Assembly (NCBI RefSeq): GCF_019393635.1
Contig: NC_057862.1
Coordinates: 478,086,669-478,150,668 of the forward strand
Reading direction: 5' to 3'
Origin: Dromiciops gliroides
Taxonomy: Eukaryota > Chordata > Mammalia > Microbiotheria > Microbiotheriidae
DNA length: 64,000 nucleotides
How positions within the stretch are numbered: the first letter of the stretch is position 1; the number at the start of each line of letters is the position of its first letter. Under the pieces are notes generated by a model that had not been told where the DNA came from, did not search any database, and saw only the letters and a list, made by a program, of their open reading frames with translations. Positions 1 through 11,508 of the stretch are shown in pieces. The translations under genes and the position numbers were made by a program.

Positions 1-112
1 TGAGTTCAAATCCAGCCTCAGATACTTAACACTCACTAGCTGTGTGACCCTGGGCAAGTCACTTAACCCCAATTGCCTCACACACAAAAAAAAAATAAAA
101 AATAAAAAAATT
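1..112 (+). mobile_element. SINE (WSINE1-like), cut by the window edge
   Basis: 3' two-thirds of the element (ctagctgtgtgaccctgggc, then caattgcctcac) and an A-rich tail; the 5' head lies outside the window. Confidence 0.92.
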
Positions 113-118
113 ATATGG

Positions 119-440
119 TAGCCCTTATTTCTGTCCCAAGGTTTAGAAAAATTAGCTGGGATTTCTAATATATTGCTACTTATAATTAGAAACTTTAGTA
201 CCAAGTTTGGGACATTAAGCATTTATTAAAGCATACCAAATATTAATAAAGAGAGAACACGTGGCTCAGAAAGTTAAGAAGGGCTATCTAGCCTAGAGGA
301 AAGATACAGCTCAACCTGGATTCCTTCTTTCTCCAAGGTCCGCACCACAAATGCATCTGAGAGCCTCACTACCTCCTGCTCTCAAGGAGAGCTGGCCATT
401 CCATCCAGCTCCAAGCTAATTGGCTAGCCTCCTTCAGATC
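119..440 (-). mobile_element. LTR-like fragment related to the solo LTRs at 8277 and 15027
   Basis: Shares words with the 8277 LTR in the same order (catttattaaag; ctccaagctaattggct). Ends are unclear, and no target duplication was found. Solo fossil without genes. Confidence 0.45.
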
Positions 441-831
441 TATGGGTTTACTGGACTTGAGGGTGGTCCATGAGCAGAACATGCTGAGGTCTAAGTCAGA
501 GAACCACCCTCTGAGGGCCAGCTTTCAGGTAGGTATGGTTTTAAATAAGTTTACTTTAAGTGAGTTATCAGCAAAGTCAATCCAATCAATCTTAATATTA
601 TCCCCTCCCCTGTACGGCCCTCTGGACATCCCAAAACCCATTATTTTCTCACAGCCTGGCACATAGTAAGCACTATATAAGTGTTAGCCATTATCATTAT
701 CAATTAATATCAATTAGCTATACCTAATAGCTTTTAGAAACAGATTTCTATATCCATCTTCTTTCATCCTATCCGTCTTAAAAAGGATTGGCTGTCTGTC
801 TGTCCCTCCCCCACTCTGCCCTTCCTTCTTT

Positions 832-844
<13 letters not shown>

Positions 845-872
<28 letters not shown>

Positions 873-1018
873 TTTTTTGGTTGAAGCATTTGGGTTAAGT
901 GACCTGGGCCCAGGGTCACACAGCAAGTAGGTGTTAAGTTTTCTGAGGCCGGATTTGAACTCAGGTCCTCCTGACTCCAGGGTCGGTGCTCTATCCACTG
1001 TACCCACCTAGCTGTCCC
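845..1018 (-). mobile_element. SINE (WSINE1-like) with (TC)n tail
   Basis: Near full length, A-type tail on the minus strand that has become a (TC)n run. Target duplication tgcccctctctct at 832-844 and 1019-1031. Confidence 0.88.
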
Positions 1019-1309
1019 TGCCCCTCTCTCTTTATCCCCTTCCCTCCTATTTTCCTGCAGGGTTATAGATTACTCCACCCAATTGAGTGTGTATATTATT
1101 CCCCTCATTGAGGCAAACTCTGATGAGTGTAAGGTTTTTGAGCCTTTTCTGATGAGTGTAAAATTCATTTACTGCCCTGTTCCTCTCCCCATCTCTTCCC
1201 CCACTCCATAAGCCTTTTCCTGTTTCTTTCATGTAGGATTTCACCTCTGCCCTTCCCCCTCCCCCAGTGCATTCCCCATACCTCTCATTAACCCTAATGA
1301 TGTCATCTT

Positions 1310-1437
1310 GGGGCAGCTAGGTGAACACAGTGGACACAAGCATCCACCCCTGGACCCAGGGGGATCCCAGCCCAAACCTGTCCGCAGACACAAGACAGTC
1401 CACCCACTGCATGACCCTCAAGCCAGGTATGTCCCCC
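1310..1437 (+). mobile_element. Strongly diverged SINE, WSINE1-related
   Basis: The head ggggcagctaggtg is clear. The body follows the family order (cctggacccagg, cctgtcc.cagacac, gcatgaccct) with many changes. Probably an old copy. Confidence 0.5.
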
Positions 1438-1496
1438 CAGACTCCAATTTTTTTTTATGGTTCTCTAGGGGTCGTGTATTTGAGAAAGTCAATTTA

Positions 1497-1708
1497 GGGG
1501 CAGTTTAGGTGGCACAGTGATAGAACATGGGCCCTGTAGTCAGGAGGAGGACCTGAGTTCAAATAATTAGCCAGCTAGTCAGACACTTGACACTTACTAG
1601 CTGTGTGACCCTGGGCAGTTCACTTAACCCCCAATTGCCTCACTAAAAAAAAAAACAAAACAAAAAATACCAACAACAAAAACCCCAAACAAACAAACAA
1701 CAAAACAC
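1497..1708 (+). mobile_element. SINE (WSINE1-like) with long A/C-rich tail
   Basis: Complete body ending ccccaattgcctcact, then a tail of about 60 bases of A with scattered C. Confidence 0.88.
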
Positions 1709-2115
1709 AGAGGAGAATAGGCTTGAGTTTGTTACTGGTGAGATATAGCCAAGATTGTCACATTCTTCAGACTTCTTCACAACTACTATTCCTGGTCTTT
1801 TGCATAAACCAAAGGTTTGGCAGAGGGTGACATTGCTCCCTACAAATCCTTTTGCTAGTAAATATCTGAGGCCAGTTTTTAACTGAGGAAGATGTCTTCC
1901 TGACTTCCAGGCCTAGAACTCTAGAACAGGCCATTTCACCCTAAGTTAAAAGATTTGCCCAGGAGCTGAGAAGGGTCTACCATGGGTTGGGCACAAATAC
2001 TCTGAATATTTGGGTTGGAGATGTTTCTAAATTTTGCATATCTCATGTTTCTTTCAAGCTACTGAAATTCTGCTTTGCTATAGAGCACAGTGCCTTCTTT
2101 GATTGGGCATGGCAT

Positions 2116-3268
2116 TGTGATGTATAAAATCTTAATTGTGGTCGCCAAAAATAAAAGGCTTCAGTACCAGTCTTTGGGCATTAAACATTTATTAGAACAT
2201 ACAGATATTACAAAGAGTTCAGAAGGTTATGAAAAGAAGTCCTACCTAGCCTAGAGTTCCAGCTTGGTTGGGTTCTTCCTGAAGTCCTCCTCCACAAGCC
2301 TGCTTTAATCAGGAACTCCTCCACCAGCCTGTTTTAATCAGGAATTCCCAAGAAAGAGTAGATTTGGGATAAAATCGAATCAGTAAAATGTGTGCCTTTG
2401 TCAGAATCAATTCGGGCTGGTGGACCAAAACGAGGTACTATCTCTTAAGAAGAGTTTGGCAACAAGGCAGCTGTGGCTCGGGGGCTGGGAAAGGCCTCCA
2501 CCCACCGAGTGAGCTGATCAACTATAACAAGGCAAACTTTATAATGTCCTGCTTTTGGCATTGTAATATAGTCAATTTGTAAGTGCTCAAAGGGTGTATA
2601 TGCTAGAGGACGCCCTCCATAAGCTTTGGCTTTAAAAGCATACTGATTATAAGATTGACATGTGGAGCAGCTCGAGTAGATTCAAGATGCTATGTTAGTC
2701 ACACCAGGTGCTATCCAGGTTCTCTTAATAGAGTCTACGATGCCTTGTGTACCAAAATGGCCTTTTCTATGAACAGAGAGGCATACCTGGTGGTAGAATT
2801 TCCGGGGAAGAAGTGGCTTACCTTCCGGAGATACTCAGATGCCGTTGATCTGTTTCGCCTTAAATTCTCTTTCCACTTTTCTACTTCAGAATCATCATAG
2901 GTTAGGTTGGAAGGAATATCCTCAGAAGGTGAAAGGTTAAATACATGTTCAGGAGCTTCTAATGCAGCAAACTTGGCTGCAGAATCGGCTTATGCATTCC
3001 CCTTTGAAACAGGGTCATGCCTGTTTTAATCAGGAATTCCTGATTAAAACAGGTCTGGTGGAGGAGTTCCTGATTAAAGCAGGCCTTGTGGAGGAGGACT
3101 TCAGGAAGAACCCACCAAGCTGGAACTCTAGGCTAGGTAGGACTCTTTTTCATAACCTTCTGAACTCTTTGTAAATATCTGTATGTTCTAATAAATGTTT
3201 AATGCCCAAAGACCTGGTACTGAAGCCTTTTAATTTTTGGTGACCACAATTAAGATTTTATACTCACA
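2116..3268 (-). mobile_element. ERV fossil: pol fragment between two inverted LTR arms
   Basis: Two arms of roughly 240 bases, at about 2116-2360 and 3022-3268, are near-identical inverted copies of one LTR end; both outer edges are the same U5-like end. Between them lies a pol remnant (RNase H end and integrase type) read on the minus strand. Normal proviruses have direct LTRs, so this one is rearranged. No matching target duplication was seen. Gag and env are absent. The element is broken in several places. It lies in the older LINE, so it is younger than that LINE. Confidence 0.7.
3020..3053. repeat. Perfect 34-bp palindrome at the inner edge of the ERV arm
   Basis: The sequence equals its own reverse complement, centred on GGAATTCC at 3033-3040. 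It joins the inverted LTR arm to the internal sequence. Confidence 0.9.
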
Positions 3269-4768
3269 GTTTAGCACCAGGAAGGGATAGCCAGGTGTGA
3301 TTACAATCCAATTAACTTGAAGTAGGCTTAATCAGCAGTCAATTACTCTCACTTGATTCAATCAGTCTGATTAATCTCCAGCTGGGTCTTTGAGTATCTG
3401 CTAAATACCATTATTTCATCACAGCATGCTGGGCAGTCTTATGCCAGTGTCTCCCATGTCTCATGATAGGATACCAAAGTTCTTCAGAGAGACCTTGAGA
3501 ATGTCCCTGTATCACTTCTTCTGGCCTCCATGTGAGCACTTCCCTTGGTGAGTTATCTGTAAAATAGTCTTTTAGGCAGACATGCATTTAGCATTCAATG
3601 TGGCCAGATCACGGCAGTTGTGTTACTACTGCAGTTAATGCATTACTACTATTCTGTAGTAGAATTTGAATGCCCGACAGTTCAGCTTAAGAGAGAACCT
3701 CAGTGTCTGGTACCTGATTTTGTCAGGTAGTCTTCAAAATCTTCCTAAGGCAATTCGAATAGAAGGGATTCAGTTTCCTGGCTTGGCACTGGTAGACTGT
3801 CCAAGTTTCACAGGTATACAATGAGGTCAGCACAATGTCTCTGTAGACTGTCGGTTTGGTAGGCAGCCTAATACCTCTTCTCTCCCACACATTCTTTCAG
3901 AGCCTCCCAAAACCTGAGCTAACTCGGACAATGTGTGTGTCAACTTCATCATCTATATGTCCATCCCTCAGAAATATACTACCAAGGTAAGTAAACTTAT
4001 ACACAGCATTCAAAATTTCTCCATTTGCTGTAACTTATAGTTGTATGTATGGGTAGTGCAGTCTTACCTGGTGAAGAACCTGTTTTCTTGGTGGTGTTAG
4101 GCCAAAATTAGCACAAGTAGCACAGAATTAATCTTTCCTTTGTTTGTTTCGTTGTGGTTTTGATCTGTACTTTGTTGCATCTTAGCATCAGAGGCTGCAG
4201 TGAGTGCACAATCATCTGAGAACAAAAAGTCACACACCAACTCTCCCTTCACTATAGTCTCAGCATATGGCCTTTTCAAGTTAAATAATTTACAATCAGT
4301 GTGGTAGTTGACCTTGATGCCATCTTTGTCCTCAATGAAGGCATCTGACAACATTGCTGAAAACATTATGCTAAAAAGTTTGGAGCAAGCATATAACCCT
4401 GCTTCACTCCACTGGTGACTGAGAAAACTTGAGAGTATTGTCCATTATCCAGAACCCAGGTAAGCACGCCATCTTGAAACTGGTATACAATACTGATGGA
4501 CTTCTCTGGGCAACCACATTTTGCCATAATCTTTAACAGGCCCTCATGACTAAGAGTATCAAAGACCTTGGTTAAATCAATGTACATTGTGTAAAGATTT
4601 TTGTTTTGCTCCTGGCATTTCTCCTGGAGTTGTAAGGCAGTAAATACCATGGTGACCATCCCATGACCCTTTCTGAAGCAACAGTGGCTCTCTGGTAGAT
4701 GACCATCTTCCAGTTGAAGGTTTAGCTTATTAAGTATTCTGGCAAGAATCTTTCTGGCAACGAGTAAG

Positions 4769-4785
4769 ACACACACACACACACA
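4769..4785. repeat. (AC)n microsatellite inside the old LINE RT
   Basis: Short dinucleotide run that arose within the degenerate RT coding sequence. Confidence 0.8.
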
Positions 4786-5240
4786 AAGGTTGTCACACAC
4801 AATGCCTATTTCCTTTTCCTTTATATAGATGGACCATGGAGGCATCCTTGATCTCCTGAGGGATAACCTCCTCTTGCCATATAATACAGATTTTTGTCAG
4901 CTTGCGTATGAGCAGTGTACCCCCTGCCTTGTAGATCTCTGCTGGAATGAATTAGCATCAGCTGCTTTGCCAAATGTGATGAGCATAACAGTATTCAAAA
5001 CCTCTTCTTCAGTTGGAAGCTGAGCTAGAGAGGGATTGACTTCAACGTGAGGTAAACAGTGGCTTCAGCATTGATTGATGATGGTCTGTTGAGAACTCTA
5101 TGGAAATGTCCAGCCCGTTTCTCTAGAATCCTGTCCTTATCACTGATCACTGTGTCTCCATCAGTACTGAGTAGTCTAGATGCACCAAAAGTCTTTGGCC
5201 CATAAATAGCCTTCAGAACATTGTAAAACACTTTGTATTG

Positions 5241-5415
5241 GGGGCAGCTAGGTGGCACAGTGGATAAAGCACCGGCCCTGGATTCAGGAGTACCTCAATT
5301 CAAATCTGGCCTCAGACACTTACTAGCTGTGTGACCCTGGGCAAGTCACTTAACTCCCATTGCCCTGAAAAAAATAAAAAGAAAAGAAAAAAAGGAAAAA
5401 GAAAAGAAAAAACCT
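5241..5415 (+). mobile_element. SINE (WSINE1-like) in the old LINE
   Basis: Complete, B-type tail (cattgccctg, then A/G-rich). Target duplication ctttgtattg at 5231-5240 and 5416-5425. Confidence 0.93.
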
Positions 5416-5510
5416 CTTTGTATTGTTACTATCAGCATAAAACTGAATTTCATCTGCTTTATTACTGAGCCAAGCATCCTGAATCTAAGTTTTTCTTGCA
5501 CTTTACTTTT

Positions 5511-6965
5511 TTGAATATTAAAATCAAATTTATTTTTTTGTAAGAACAACTTTACTGCCAAATTGAGTCAACAATATCAAATGAGTACTGTCATTTTCAT
5601 TAAGAAAATTCTATTTTTTGAAAGAGCTGTCCACAGGTGATCTCAAAGTACATATCTGCACCTTATCTGGAAACAACTTAGCAAACCAGAAGTCATGAGT
5701 TTCCTCTTTCTAGTTGTATTCTTGAAGAGCCTGAGCCATGAAGAGTTTGCCCAAGTTCTGTGCAGTGAACTCTTTGATGTTCTGGAAGTAAGTATTAATT
5801 TGGTCTACAATAAGGAGAGAATCCATCCTGGCCAGTGGCTGAGGAAGTTTGAAGAGTTTGGACATGTCCTCTTCAGGCAGAGGAGGTTCTCCTTGGCTCT
5901 GGTGCTGTAGATTCTCCTGCTGGCGGCACTGCTGATTCAGATGTTTCTGTTGCTGCTGCTTACTGGTGTTTCTCATATACATGTTATATTTGTTTGGGTT
6001 GTTTTTTTTTTGGTGAGGCAATTGGGGTTAAGTGACTTGCCCAGGGTCACACAGCTGGTAAGTGTCAAGTATCTGAGGCCAGATTTGAACTCAGGTCCTC
6101 CTGACTCCAGGGCTGGTGCTCTATTCACTGTGCCACCTAGCTGCCCTCATGTACATGTTATATTTAACAATGTCCTGGATCGTTTCATCCACTATGTCCA
6201 TCAACAATTGCAGTCTCTTCCCAGATGATTACTGCTGGCTAGACTGAGCAATTCATATTTATCTGCCAAAGCTGATTTTTTTTCTAGTTCCCACATTAGT
6301 ACATTGATCAGATGTGAATTTTTAATTATAATTGAAACTTCTTCAAATGTGCTCAAAGGTGATGATTGCCTTTTTCAGTGCTTCAGGAGAAAAATATTTC
6401 TCTTTTCAAACTTCCATTAGTTTAGGAGTCAGCCTGTATGCCTTCAATGATGGAGACCCTTGAGCAGTTTTTTGTGGGACCATAAATGAGAATTACAGAC
6501 TCTTCAATTGCATGTTGGTAACTGAATTGGGAATCCAGAAGAGCATGGGTGACAAAAGAGCCATAGTATGTAAACTGGTACTAACCAACATGAAGATGAT
6601 CGATATTTATGTGATGAAGACTGCACATCATTTCCATCTGATATTGGACTTCATCAGAAACAGTATCATCTTCTGTGTGCTGGGGAAAGGGAAAACAATT
6701 AGTGATTTCAAGTCTGTCTTCCACCACCAGTCCCAAAGTACTCCCTGATAACTTCATTCCCCTGTCCTTCTTCTTGGTAATGTTTAATTATTTTCAAAAC
6801 AACCAGGCTGTTAATTTGCACTCGCTTCACGGCCAAATCTCCTGACCTGCCTTTGGCTTTTCCTTTGCTGGAGGCTGCACTGGTTGTAGAAATCGAATTG
6901 GTGGAGCTAGAATCGGTACCTTCTTTATGCGATGCCATCTTAGTGGAAGGACTAGAGGAAAGAGC
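5511..6965 (-). pseudogene. EIF3H: EIF3H processed retrocopy, full length, with its own SINE
   Basis: Minus-strand translation matches translation initiation factor eIF3 subunit H: start MASHKEGT (ATG at 6938-6936), then [21 protein letters not shown], and at the far end [38 protein letters not shown] with the stop at 5712-5710. Without a SINE insertion the coding span is about 1055 bases, against 1059 for a 352-residue protein, so it is full length and intronless. AATAAA (reverse complement at 5529-5534) and an A-rich end follow. A perfect 12-bp target duplication flanks it (5499-5510 and 6966-6977). The frame is broken several times. It sits inside an old LINE on the same strand. Certainly retroposed; not a functional eIF3H gene. 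Confidence 0.93.
5992..6151 (-). mobile_element. SINE (WSINE1-like) inside the EIF3H retrocopy
   Basis: A-type tail on the minus strand. A 14-bp target duplication (tacatgttatattt) lies at 5978-5991 and 6152-6165. Splits the eIF3H-like frame, so it arrived after the retrocopy. Confidence 0.94.
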
Positions 6966-8171
6966 CACTTTACTTTTGATGAAGTTAATGCTGCCTTTTT
7001 TAGAGGTAGATGAACTATCCTGCTGGTAGACCCTGTAGGATTATTATTTTTTATTTAGTAGCTTCTGAATTTCCCCATCATTTTCATCAAACCAATCTTG
7101 ATGTTCACAAGTGTTCTGGCCCAAATCTCCGAAATTGCCCACTCCTTTTCTGGCCTACTGTTACCAACTGCTTGTTGGCTCAGCTTTGTCTCAAAGTCCA
7201 GTAACAAACTGTTCACACATGGAGAAGTGTTCTAATCTGTTGTTACTGGGTCTTCTGCTTTGTTAAATGTGATTGTTTAGCTTGGAGATGATAAGTCTAT
7301 GATTGGTCCGGCACTCTGCACCACACATTGCCTTTGTCACTTCATGTCCTATCTGTCTTTTCTCCTTTAATGACATAGTCTATTAAATGCCAATGTTTAC
7401 TGAGGGCCTACATCCATGAAGTTTTGTTGCTTTTGGGAAAAAGAAAGACAGTGTTATCAATGAGAAGGTCATGAGATGCACAAGTCTTTAATAGTAAATG
7501 ACCATTGCTGTTTCTGTTTCTGACTCTATTCTCCCATGTCTCAAAGTCTGTGATTAATCTGTGTTAAAATCATCCAGAACTACAGGGATATCCTCTTTTA
7601 GCCACATTTATGATGAAGGTTTCCAAGTTTCATAAAATTTTTCTTTGACCTTATCAGGGTTTGTCATTGTGAAACCGTATGCACCAATGATGTGGCATGA
7701 CCCTTTCTTGTAAGTGGCAATTACATTGTCATAAGTCTGTCATTCATTCCTGGGAGGCATAGAAGCTCTTGACTGCAATTAATTTGATTGTGAAATCCAT
7801 GCCAACTTCAGGTACTCGCCATCACTGTAGCTCTCCAGAAAATCTATCTAGCTCAATCTCGATACTTTGGCCTTCAGTTACCAGCCTTGCTTCACTCAAG
7901 GCTGATGATATATGCTAAGTTCTCTAGTAAGAAGAGCTGTTTGTTTTTCAGGTCTACTGGATTTCTTGTTATTGTAAACATGTCATGTTACATGTAACAA
8001 TGATGAGTGGATCATCTTTGCAAAAGTTTTCGTACATGTTTTTGTATTTGGCCATAGGGTGGGTTCCGCAGCTGCCTTATCAACAGGCCAGGGTTGGTAA
8101 AACAGACACTTTCTAGCCCCTTCCTTCACACTATAAGGTGAGTAGTGTTTGGTCCTTAAGAAGGCTGCTCA

Positions 8172-9136
8172 AGTAGGATTTCCAGAGAAACCTGGGAAGG
8201 CCTTACATGAACTGATGCTGAGTGAGATGCAGCAGAACCAGGAGACCATTGCGCACAGCAACAGCAAACATTGTGGTGTTAAGGGGCTAAAATTCTAGCT
8301 AGGATGTCTAAAATCTAATGAGTGGTTACCTTAAATTAGAAGCTTTAGCAAGAGTTTAGATTTTTATAGCATTTATTAAAGTGCATTAGAAGCTAGTGAT
8401 CAGAGAGAAAGGGGCCAAGACGCCTTCCCCATCTATCTAAGAGAGCCAGCATCTCTTCTTCAGCCAAGCTGAGGTCCAGAGCTGAAAAGACCTAGATCTT
8501 CCTTCCTCCTCCCAGAAGGCTCCTATCCAACAGGAAACAGGGTCATTAACACACACATCTCCAAGCTAATTGGCTGGTAACTTTGACACAACTAACAGGC
8601 AGTTCTATAGATGTAAGTTTTGGATGCCAGGCAACTTCTGGACACTAAAGTCACATGGTTTCTTTTCATGGTGGAGCTTCCCTGCAATGTCTTTCCCAGC
8701 AGGTGTTGTCATTCCAATTCTTACAGTGTGATGATCAAATGTGGTAGACTTGGCTCTTTTCAGCAGTGCAATGATCAAGAGAATTCAAAATACTCATGAT
8801 AAAAAATGTTCTCCACATCTGGAAAAAAGAACTATGGATCCTGAATGCAGATTGAACCGTATGGTTTCTACTTTTGGCTGTTTTATTTCTTTTTTGAGGT
8901 TTTTCCCTTGTGTTTTGATTCTTCTTTCACAATATGAATAATGCAGAAATATGTTTAATGTGATTGTACATCTATAACCTATATCAGATTGCCTTTTGTC
9001 TTGGGGAGGGGGGAGGGAAAGAAGGGTGGGAGAAAAAAATTGGAACTAAAAGTCCTGTGAAAACAAATGTTGAAAACTCTCTTTACATGTAACCGGAAAA
9101 TAATAAAATACTTTAAAAAGTATATAAAATAAAAAT
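8172..9136 (+). mobile_element. L1 3' end, 5'-truncated, split by a solo LTR
   Basis: ORF2 C-terminal tail and 3' UTR of an L1, related to the full-length copy at 53042. An 11-bp target duplication (aaggctgctca) lies at 8161-8171 and 9137-9147. About 515 bases are L1 once the LTR is removed. Inserted in the old minus-strand LINE. Confidence 0.88.
8277..8725 (-). mobile_element. Solo LTR, ERV class I-like (LTR family A)
   Basis: 449 bases with TG...CA ends on the minus strand (TGTAAGAATTGGAATGAC at one end, CCCCTTAACA at the other) and a 4-bp target duplication (gtgg/gtgt) at 8273 and 8726. It interrupts an L1 3' end, whose sequence resumes directly after it. No internal genes. Confidence 0.85.
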
Positions 9137-9297
9137 AAGGCTGCTCAGATACCCAGGGGACTGTCGAATCCCATTGCTACCTCAGTTCAGTGAGAAGGTA
9201 ACCATTTGGCCTGGGCTATATGTGTGAAGAGTTGTGATTACAGCTTCCACTGTACCCACACCTGCTGCTTCATCATCAGCTACTGAGGCAGATAAAA

Positions 9298-9386
9298 TAT
9301 CAAGATAGTAAAATAGTAATGTAGTAAAATAATAAATAATAAAATAGTAAATAGTTGAATAGTAAAATAATAAAGTAGTAAAATGG
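9298..9386. repeat. AT-rich minisatellite of tagtaaaa-type units
   Basis: Irregular tandem array of 5-9 base units, within the 5' part of the old LINE. Confidence 0.7.
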
Positions 9387-9927
9387 AATGGGTGATGCCT
9401 TTTGACTCTCGAATAAATTGGATTTAAGTGAGGCAAGAGTCTCACTCTTTCTTCCAGAGTCATCAGAGTCCAGTGGCAAGACAAAAGTCAATATGACTGG
9501 CAATGGCTCTGGGTGCTGTGGATGACCTTGGCATCTTAGGTGTCTGATGAAGCTCTAAGTGCCTCAATACCTGCTTCTACAACCTTCATAGACCATTTTA
9601 AAAAACATGTTCACACCCACCTATTCACATACTTGAGGTAGATTCTCCTCTAATTCACCCATCTATCATTTACTCTCAACTTGGTTTAGCCCATCTACTG
9701 AGATAGTTTTATGGGAATGTAACTGCTGTGCATGCTACAATTTCTTTTGGAGCCACAGGTGAGAGCTAGCTGGCAAGTGGACACCAAAGGTGGATGAGCA
9801 GCCCTGAAGAGTTTGGTAGCCCTCATACCTGAAATACTAGTCTTCCCTGAACACACCATCCTCCCCACCCACTAACTATACTTTTTAGAAGGCACTCTGA
9901 GCCCCCCCCAAAAAAAACATTTAAAAA

Positions 9928-10081
9928 TTTTTTTTTTTTTTTTTAGTGAGGCAATTGGGGTTAAGTGACTTGCCCAGGGTCACACAGCTAGTAAGTGTTA
10001 AGTGTCTGAGGCCAGATTTGAACTCAGGTACTCCTGACTCCAGGGCCAGTGCTTTATCCACTGCGCCACCTAGCCGTCCCC
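9928..10081 (-). mobile_element. SINE (WSINE1-like)
   Basis: Complete minus-strand copy, A-type tail, with short catttaa words on both sides as the probable target duplication. Confidence 0.9.
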
Positions 10082-10159
10082 CATTTAATTTTATGTTAAA
10101 AAATTAAGTTTATTTTAAACCTATTCCTTGTAGTTCCAAAAATTAGGAAAAGTCACATT

Positions 10160-10315
10160 TCTGGAGAAAGCAATGGGCCTAATGGGAAGGACAATTGTTC
10201 TGGAGTTCAAATCCCACTTTGCGATCTCCTTGTTTGACCTTGAGCCAGTGAATTAACCTCTCTGGACTGGTAAAATGAGAGGGTAGCACTATGTGTCTCT
10301 TGGGCAGTAAGTTCC
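10160..10315 (+). repeat. MIR SINE
   Basis: MIR order: ggagttcaaatccca, ttgaccttgagcca, ttaacctctctgga, aaaatgagagggt. Confidence 0.65.
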
Positions 10316-10412
10316 TATGTAAATTAATGTGTGCTCTAAGATACAGCTTCCTTGCCATTCCTCACTGAAGTCACCTCATCTCCTGACTATGAAGTTTTTC
10401 ACTGCATGTCCT

Positions 10413-10985
10413 TGTCATGGGGAAAATGGGGTAGGGGGTATGGACATGGGGTAGGGGTAGGGGTTTGGGTTCCTTAGGAATTCCTCTTTAAAGAATTATA
10501 CCCTCTTGCACACAAAATCAGTTAGAATAAGATGCTAGTTTATTTAGAGGAAGGGAAAGGGAAGGGAAACCATGAAAAAAGTCCTTGGACTTCTCATGGG
10601 GAGAAGGCATGGCACAGAGCATGGCTCTGAGATACCAATCTCCTCAAGCAGGAGATTGGAGGGTACTTTTATAGAGGACTGATGGGGGTGACCATCTGAC
10701 TGTGGAAAGTTCTTTTAGTGAGGGAGGATCATCCCCCACTGGTGGTGAGTAGAGGAGTTGGGTGAGGGGTGGCTGCAGATCTCTCAAGCCATCTCCTCCT
10801 GTCACAAAGGCAGCAGCCCCAGGGTTGAGGGAGAGTAGAATGAAGGGTGGAAGTCGCAGAGCTACCTCAGTCCAATCTGGTTCCACTTATCTCTCTAGGC
10901 ATGTTTGTCCTCTGGTTTAGTTTCTCAAGGAGAAGTTTCTTTGATGTGCCCCAGAGAACTTCTGGGGTGCTATGGGCCCATAACA
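10413..10985 (-). mobile_element. Solo LTR, ERV class I-like (LTR family B)
   Basis: 573 bases, TG...CA ends (TGTTATGGGCCC on the minus strand), with TATAAAAG and a poly(A) signal in the right order. Exact 4-bp TCCT target copies flank it at 10409 and 10986. It interrupts an L2 3' region. Same family as the copy at 41349. Confidence 0.9.
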
Positions 10986-10994
10986 TCCTCATAC

Positions 10995-11290
10995 CTGAAA
11001 TTCTCTCCTTACTCATTCCACCTCCAGGCTTCCTTCACATTCCACCTAAACTCTTACCTCCTGAAAGAAGCCTTTCTCATACTCCCTTAATGGTAGTGCC
11101 TTTCCTCTGAAATTCCCACCAATTTATCCTGTATATATCTTGTTTATACATCCTAGATTGGATTTTGCCACCCCCATTAGATTGTAAATTTTGTGAGGAG
11201 AGTCTTTTTGACTTTTTTTTTAAACCCCATGTTCAATAGAGCTTAACATATAATAGGTGCTTAATGATGTTTGTTGACTTGATTCTAAGA
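10995..11290 (+). mobile_element. L2 LINE 3' end
   Basis: Typical L2 3' wording: ttccttcacattccacc, then attagattgtaaat, then cttaacatataataggtgct. The piece before the LTR (10330-10412) looks like its continuation. Confidence 0.7.
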
Positions 11291-11508
11291 TCTTATGTAA
11301 CAACGTAAATTAACTTTTGGGGGACATGAGTTTCATGTGCTTGAGAGCATTATTTTTGTTTGTTTGTTTGTTTTCTCTTTTTATCTCCCAGGGCCTGGTC
11401 TAGTGCTTACAAGACACCCTCTGCGCAATTAGTAACTGCATGTTGATTGACTGATGGGTAAAATAAGGATTTCTAAGTTGCTACCTCATCTAACAAACTG
11501 TCACTTCT

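Larger units (their letters stand above)
1970..9880 (-). mobile_element. Old APE/RT-type LINE, heavily interrupted
   Basis: Minus-strand pieces of one LINE run in order. Endonuclease remains lie at about 8060-7220 (HWHLIDYVIVRRKDRQD). A linker at 7220-6978 reads on across the EIF3H insertion to 5498. RT blocks lie at about 5260-4100 (NVLKAIYGPK; KILARILNKLNLQLEDGHLPES; YIDLTKVFDTLSHEGLLKIM; GVKQG). The 3' part runs to about 1970. The RT wording resembles RTE-like LINEs common in vertebrates; I do not assign the clade firmly. It is broken by stops and frameshifts throughout. Later insertions within it: ERV fragment 2116-3268, SINE 5241-5415, EIF3H copy 5511-6965, L1 8172-9136. The ends are approximate. 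Confidence 0.75.

Noticed and set aside
4366-4845. 159-codon frame that could pass for a host gene
   Set aside because: It is LINE reverse transcriptase (FDTLSHEGLLKIM, GVKQG), with LINE remains before and after.
5710-6021. Possible functional eIF3H exon
   Set aside because: Intronless, poly(A) signal and target duplication present, and a SINE in the frame: a retrocopy.
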